Origin: JAFGNW01 sp964618515 | GTDB taxonomy: Bacteria > Zixibacteria > MSB-5A5 > GN15 > FEB-12 | Direction of reading: 5' to 3' | Length of the DNA: 7,177 nucleotides | Assembly: GCA_964618515.1 (NCBI GenBank) | Contig: CAZUAS010000123.1 | Span: forward strand, 1-7,177 | Part shown: positions 6,312-7,177 of the stretch, in pieces | How the letters are laid out: each line of letters opens with the position of its first letter | How positions within the stretch are numbered: position 1 is the stretch's first letter | Translations under genes and position numbers: made by a program | The notes under the pieces: generated by a model | The model's input: the letters and a program-made list of their open reading frames with translations, nothing else | What the model was told of the DNA's origin: nothing | Databases searched by the model: none

Positions 6312-7177
6312 ATGTCACTGACCAGAGTGAACGCATCGGCAGCTACCCTGACGAAAAACAGAACCGAGGATTCCGTAATCCCTACTTCAGGTATGTGCGT
6401 AACCTGTGTGGACGGTTGTATCGGCATGTGTGAAATCGGCAAGTCGGCCTATCGGGGTCATGAGGTTATCTATCCGCAACCCTTCGGAGTCATCACCACC
6501 GCGGGCGAGAAGGCTTACCCGGTCGATTACTCCCACTTCAATATCATGGGCACCGCCGTAGGGGCACATGGTATCGAGGAAGACAGCGATAAGGCGATCT
6601 TTCCGAATGTTAATCTCGAAGTGAGGTTCGGGCATGATAACGGGATTAAGTTTCGTTACCCATGGATAATTCCCGGTATCGGCTCGACTGATATCGCTAA
6701 AAACAACTGGGAAGGCCTGGCAATAGGTTCCGCCCTGGCCGGTACCGGACTTACTATCGGCGAAAACGTGGTCGGGATGGATGTCGAGGCGGTCATAAAG
6801 GACGGTCGGGCGGTTGATACCGTCGACCTCAAACGCCGGGTAAAACTGTACATGGACCATCAAATCGACGGCTGGGGCGCCATTATCGTTCAGGCCAATA
6901 TTGAAGATACCCGGCTGGGAACTCAGGAATATGCCATCGAAAAGCTGGGCGTCCAGATTGTCGAATTAAAATGGGGCCAGGGCGCCAAGAATATCGGCGG
7001 TGAAGTGAAGATAAAGAGTCTCGAAAAAGCTCAACTTCTTTATCAGCGTGGTTACGTCGTTTTGCCCAACCCGACAGACCCGAATGTCATCGAAGCTTTC
7101 AAGCGAGGTGCTTTCAAAGAGTTTGAACGTCACTCCCGAGTCGGTATGGTGACCGAGGAATCATTTGCCGCACGGGT
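6312..7177 (+). CDS. FMN-binding glutamate synthase family protein (GltB2-like), 3'-truncated
   Basis: The frame is open from ATG 6312 to the window end, giving 288 residues; the rest lies outside. Residues 29-40 contain C-x2-C-x3-C-x3-C (Cys29, 32, 36, 40), a possible iron-sulfur or zinc site. From about residue 50 the sequence matches the start of the glutamate synthase central/FMN domain. The clearest part is residues 186-280, including VELKWGQGAKNIGGEVK and FERHSRVG, which correspond to the conserved FMN/substrate loop region. There is no N-terminal class II glutamine amidotransferase domain, unlike bacterial GltB; archaeal-type glutamate synthases split that domain into a separate gene, which may follow downstream. 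The family can make glutamate from 2-oxoglutarate and ammonia. Related FMN subunits also act in N-methylglutamate synthase, so the substrate is not certain. The GltD-like module two genes upstream could be its electron partner. Confidence 0.9.
   Translation, partial: MSLTRVNASAATLTKNRTEDSVIPTSGMCVTCVDGCIGMCEIGKSAYRGHEVIYPQPFGVITTAGEKAYPVDYSHFNIMGTAVGAHGIEEDSDKAIFPNVNLEVRFGHDNGIKFRYPWIIPGIGSTDIAKNNWEGLAIGSALAGTGLTIGENVVGMDVEAVIKDGRAVDTVDLKRRVKLYMDHQIDGWGAIIVQANIEDTRLGTQEYAIEKLGVQIVELKWGQGAKNIGGEVKIKSLEKAQLLYQRGYVVLPNPTDPNVIEAFKRGAFKEFERHSRVGMVTEESFAAR

Noticed and set aside
6387..6863. 158-codon open frame on the - strand
   Set aside because: It lies wholly opposite the glutamate-synthase-like gene, and its translation shows no recognisable domain. 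It is a shadow frame.

Overview
The window comes from an anaerobic bacterium. The protein content (flavin/iron-sulfur NAD(P)H enzymes of the bifurcating type, a sigma-54 activator, a class -24/-12 promoter) fits strict anaerobes such as Desulfobacterota, syntrophs or acetogens, or related uncultured phyla. I cannot fix the lineage from sequence alone. All real genes lie on the + strand. Coding DNA is of medium GC, while the single large gap (769-1191) is strongly AT-rich.

Layout: (1) 1-768 is the 3' part of a sigma-54 enhancer-binding protein gene: most of the AAA+ domain plus a Fis-type HTH. (2) 769-1191 is a regulatory gap with a near-perfect sigma-54 promoter (985-1000), a dyad just upstream of it, a second dyad near the end of the regulator gene, and a leader of about 180 nt. 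(3) 1192-6276 holds four tightly spaced genes: a small protein with a duplicated four-cysteine motif, a NuoE/HydC-like [2Fe-2S] protein with an added zinc-ribbon-like tail, a 1064-residue fusion of a NuoF/HydB-like subunit with a GltD/NfnB-like FAD-NAD(P)H subunit, and a NuoG/HoxU-like ferredoxin subunit with an altered cluster set. (4) From 6312 to the window end is the 5' part of a glutamate-synthase-family FMN protein with its own four-cysteine N-terminus.

Together genes 2-4 look like one soluble NAD(H)/NADP(H)/ferredoxin oxidoreductase. NuoE- and NuoF-like parts would handle NAD(H) at FMN, the GltD-like part would handle NAD(P)H at FAD, and the ferredoxin subunit would wire clusters between them. 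This composition resembles the Stn-type electron-bifurcating transhydrogenase described from Sporomusa ovata (recalled, not checked here). The unusual part is the direct operon link to a GltB2-like FMN protein without an amidotransferase domain, and to a small cysteine-rich protein of unknown role. The working hypothesis is a sigma-54-controlled redox complex that feeds electrons to, or takes them from, a split glutamate-synthase-like enzyme. The neighbouring activator is the obvious candidate regulator.
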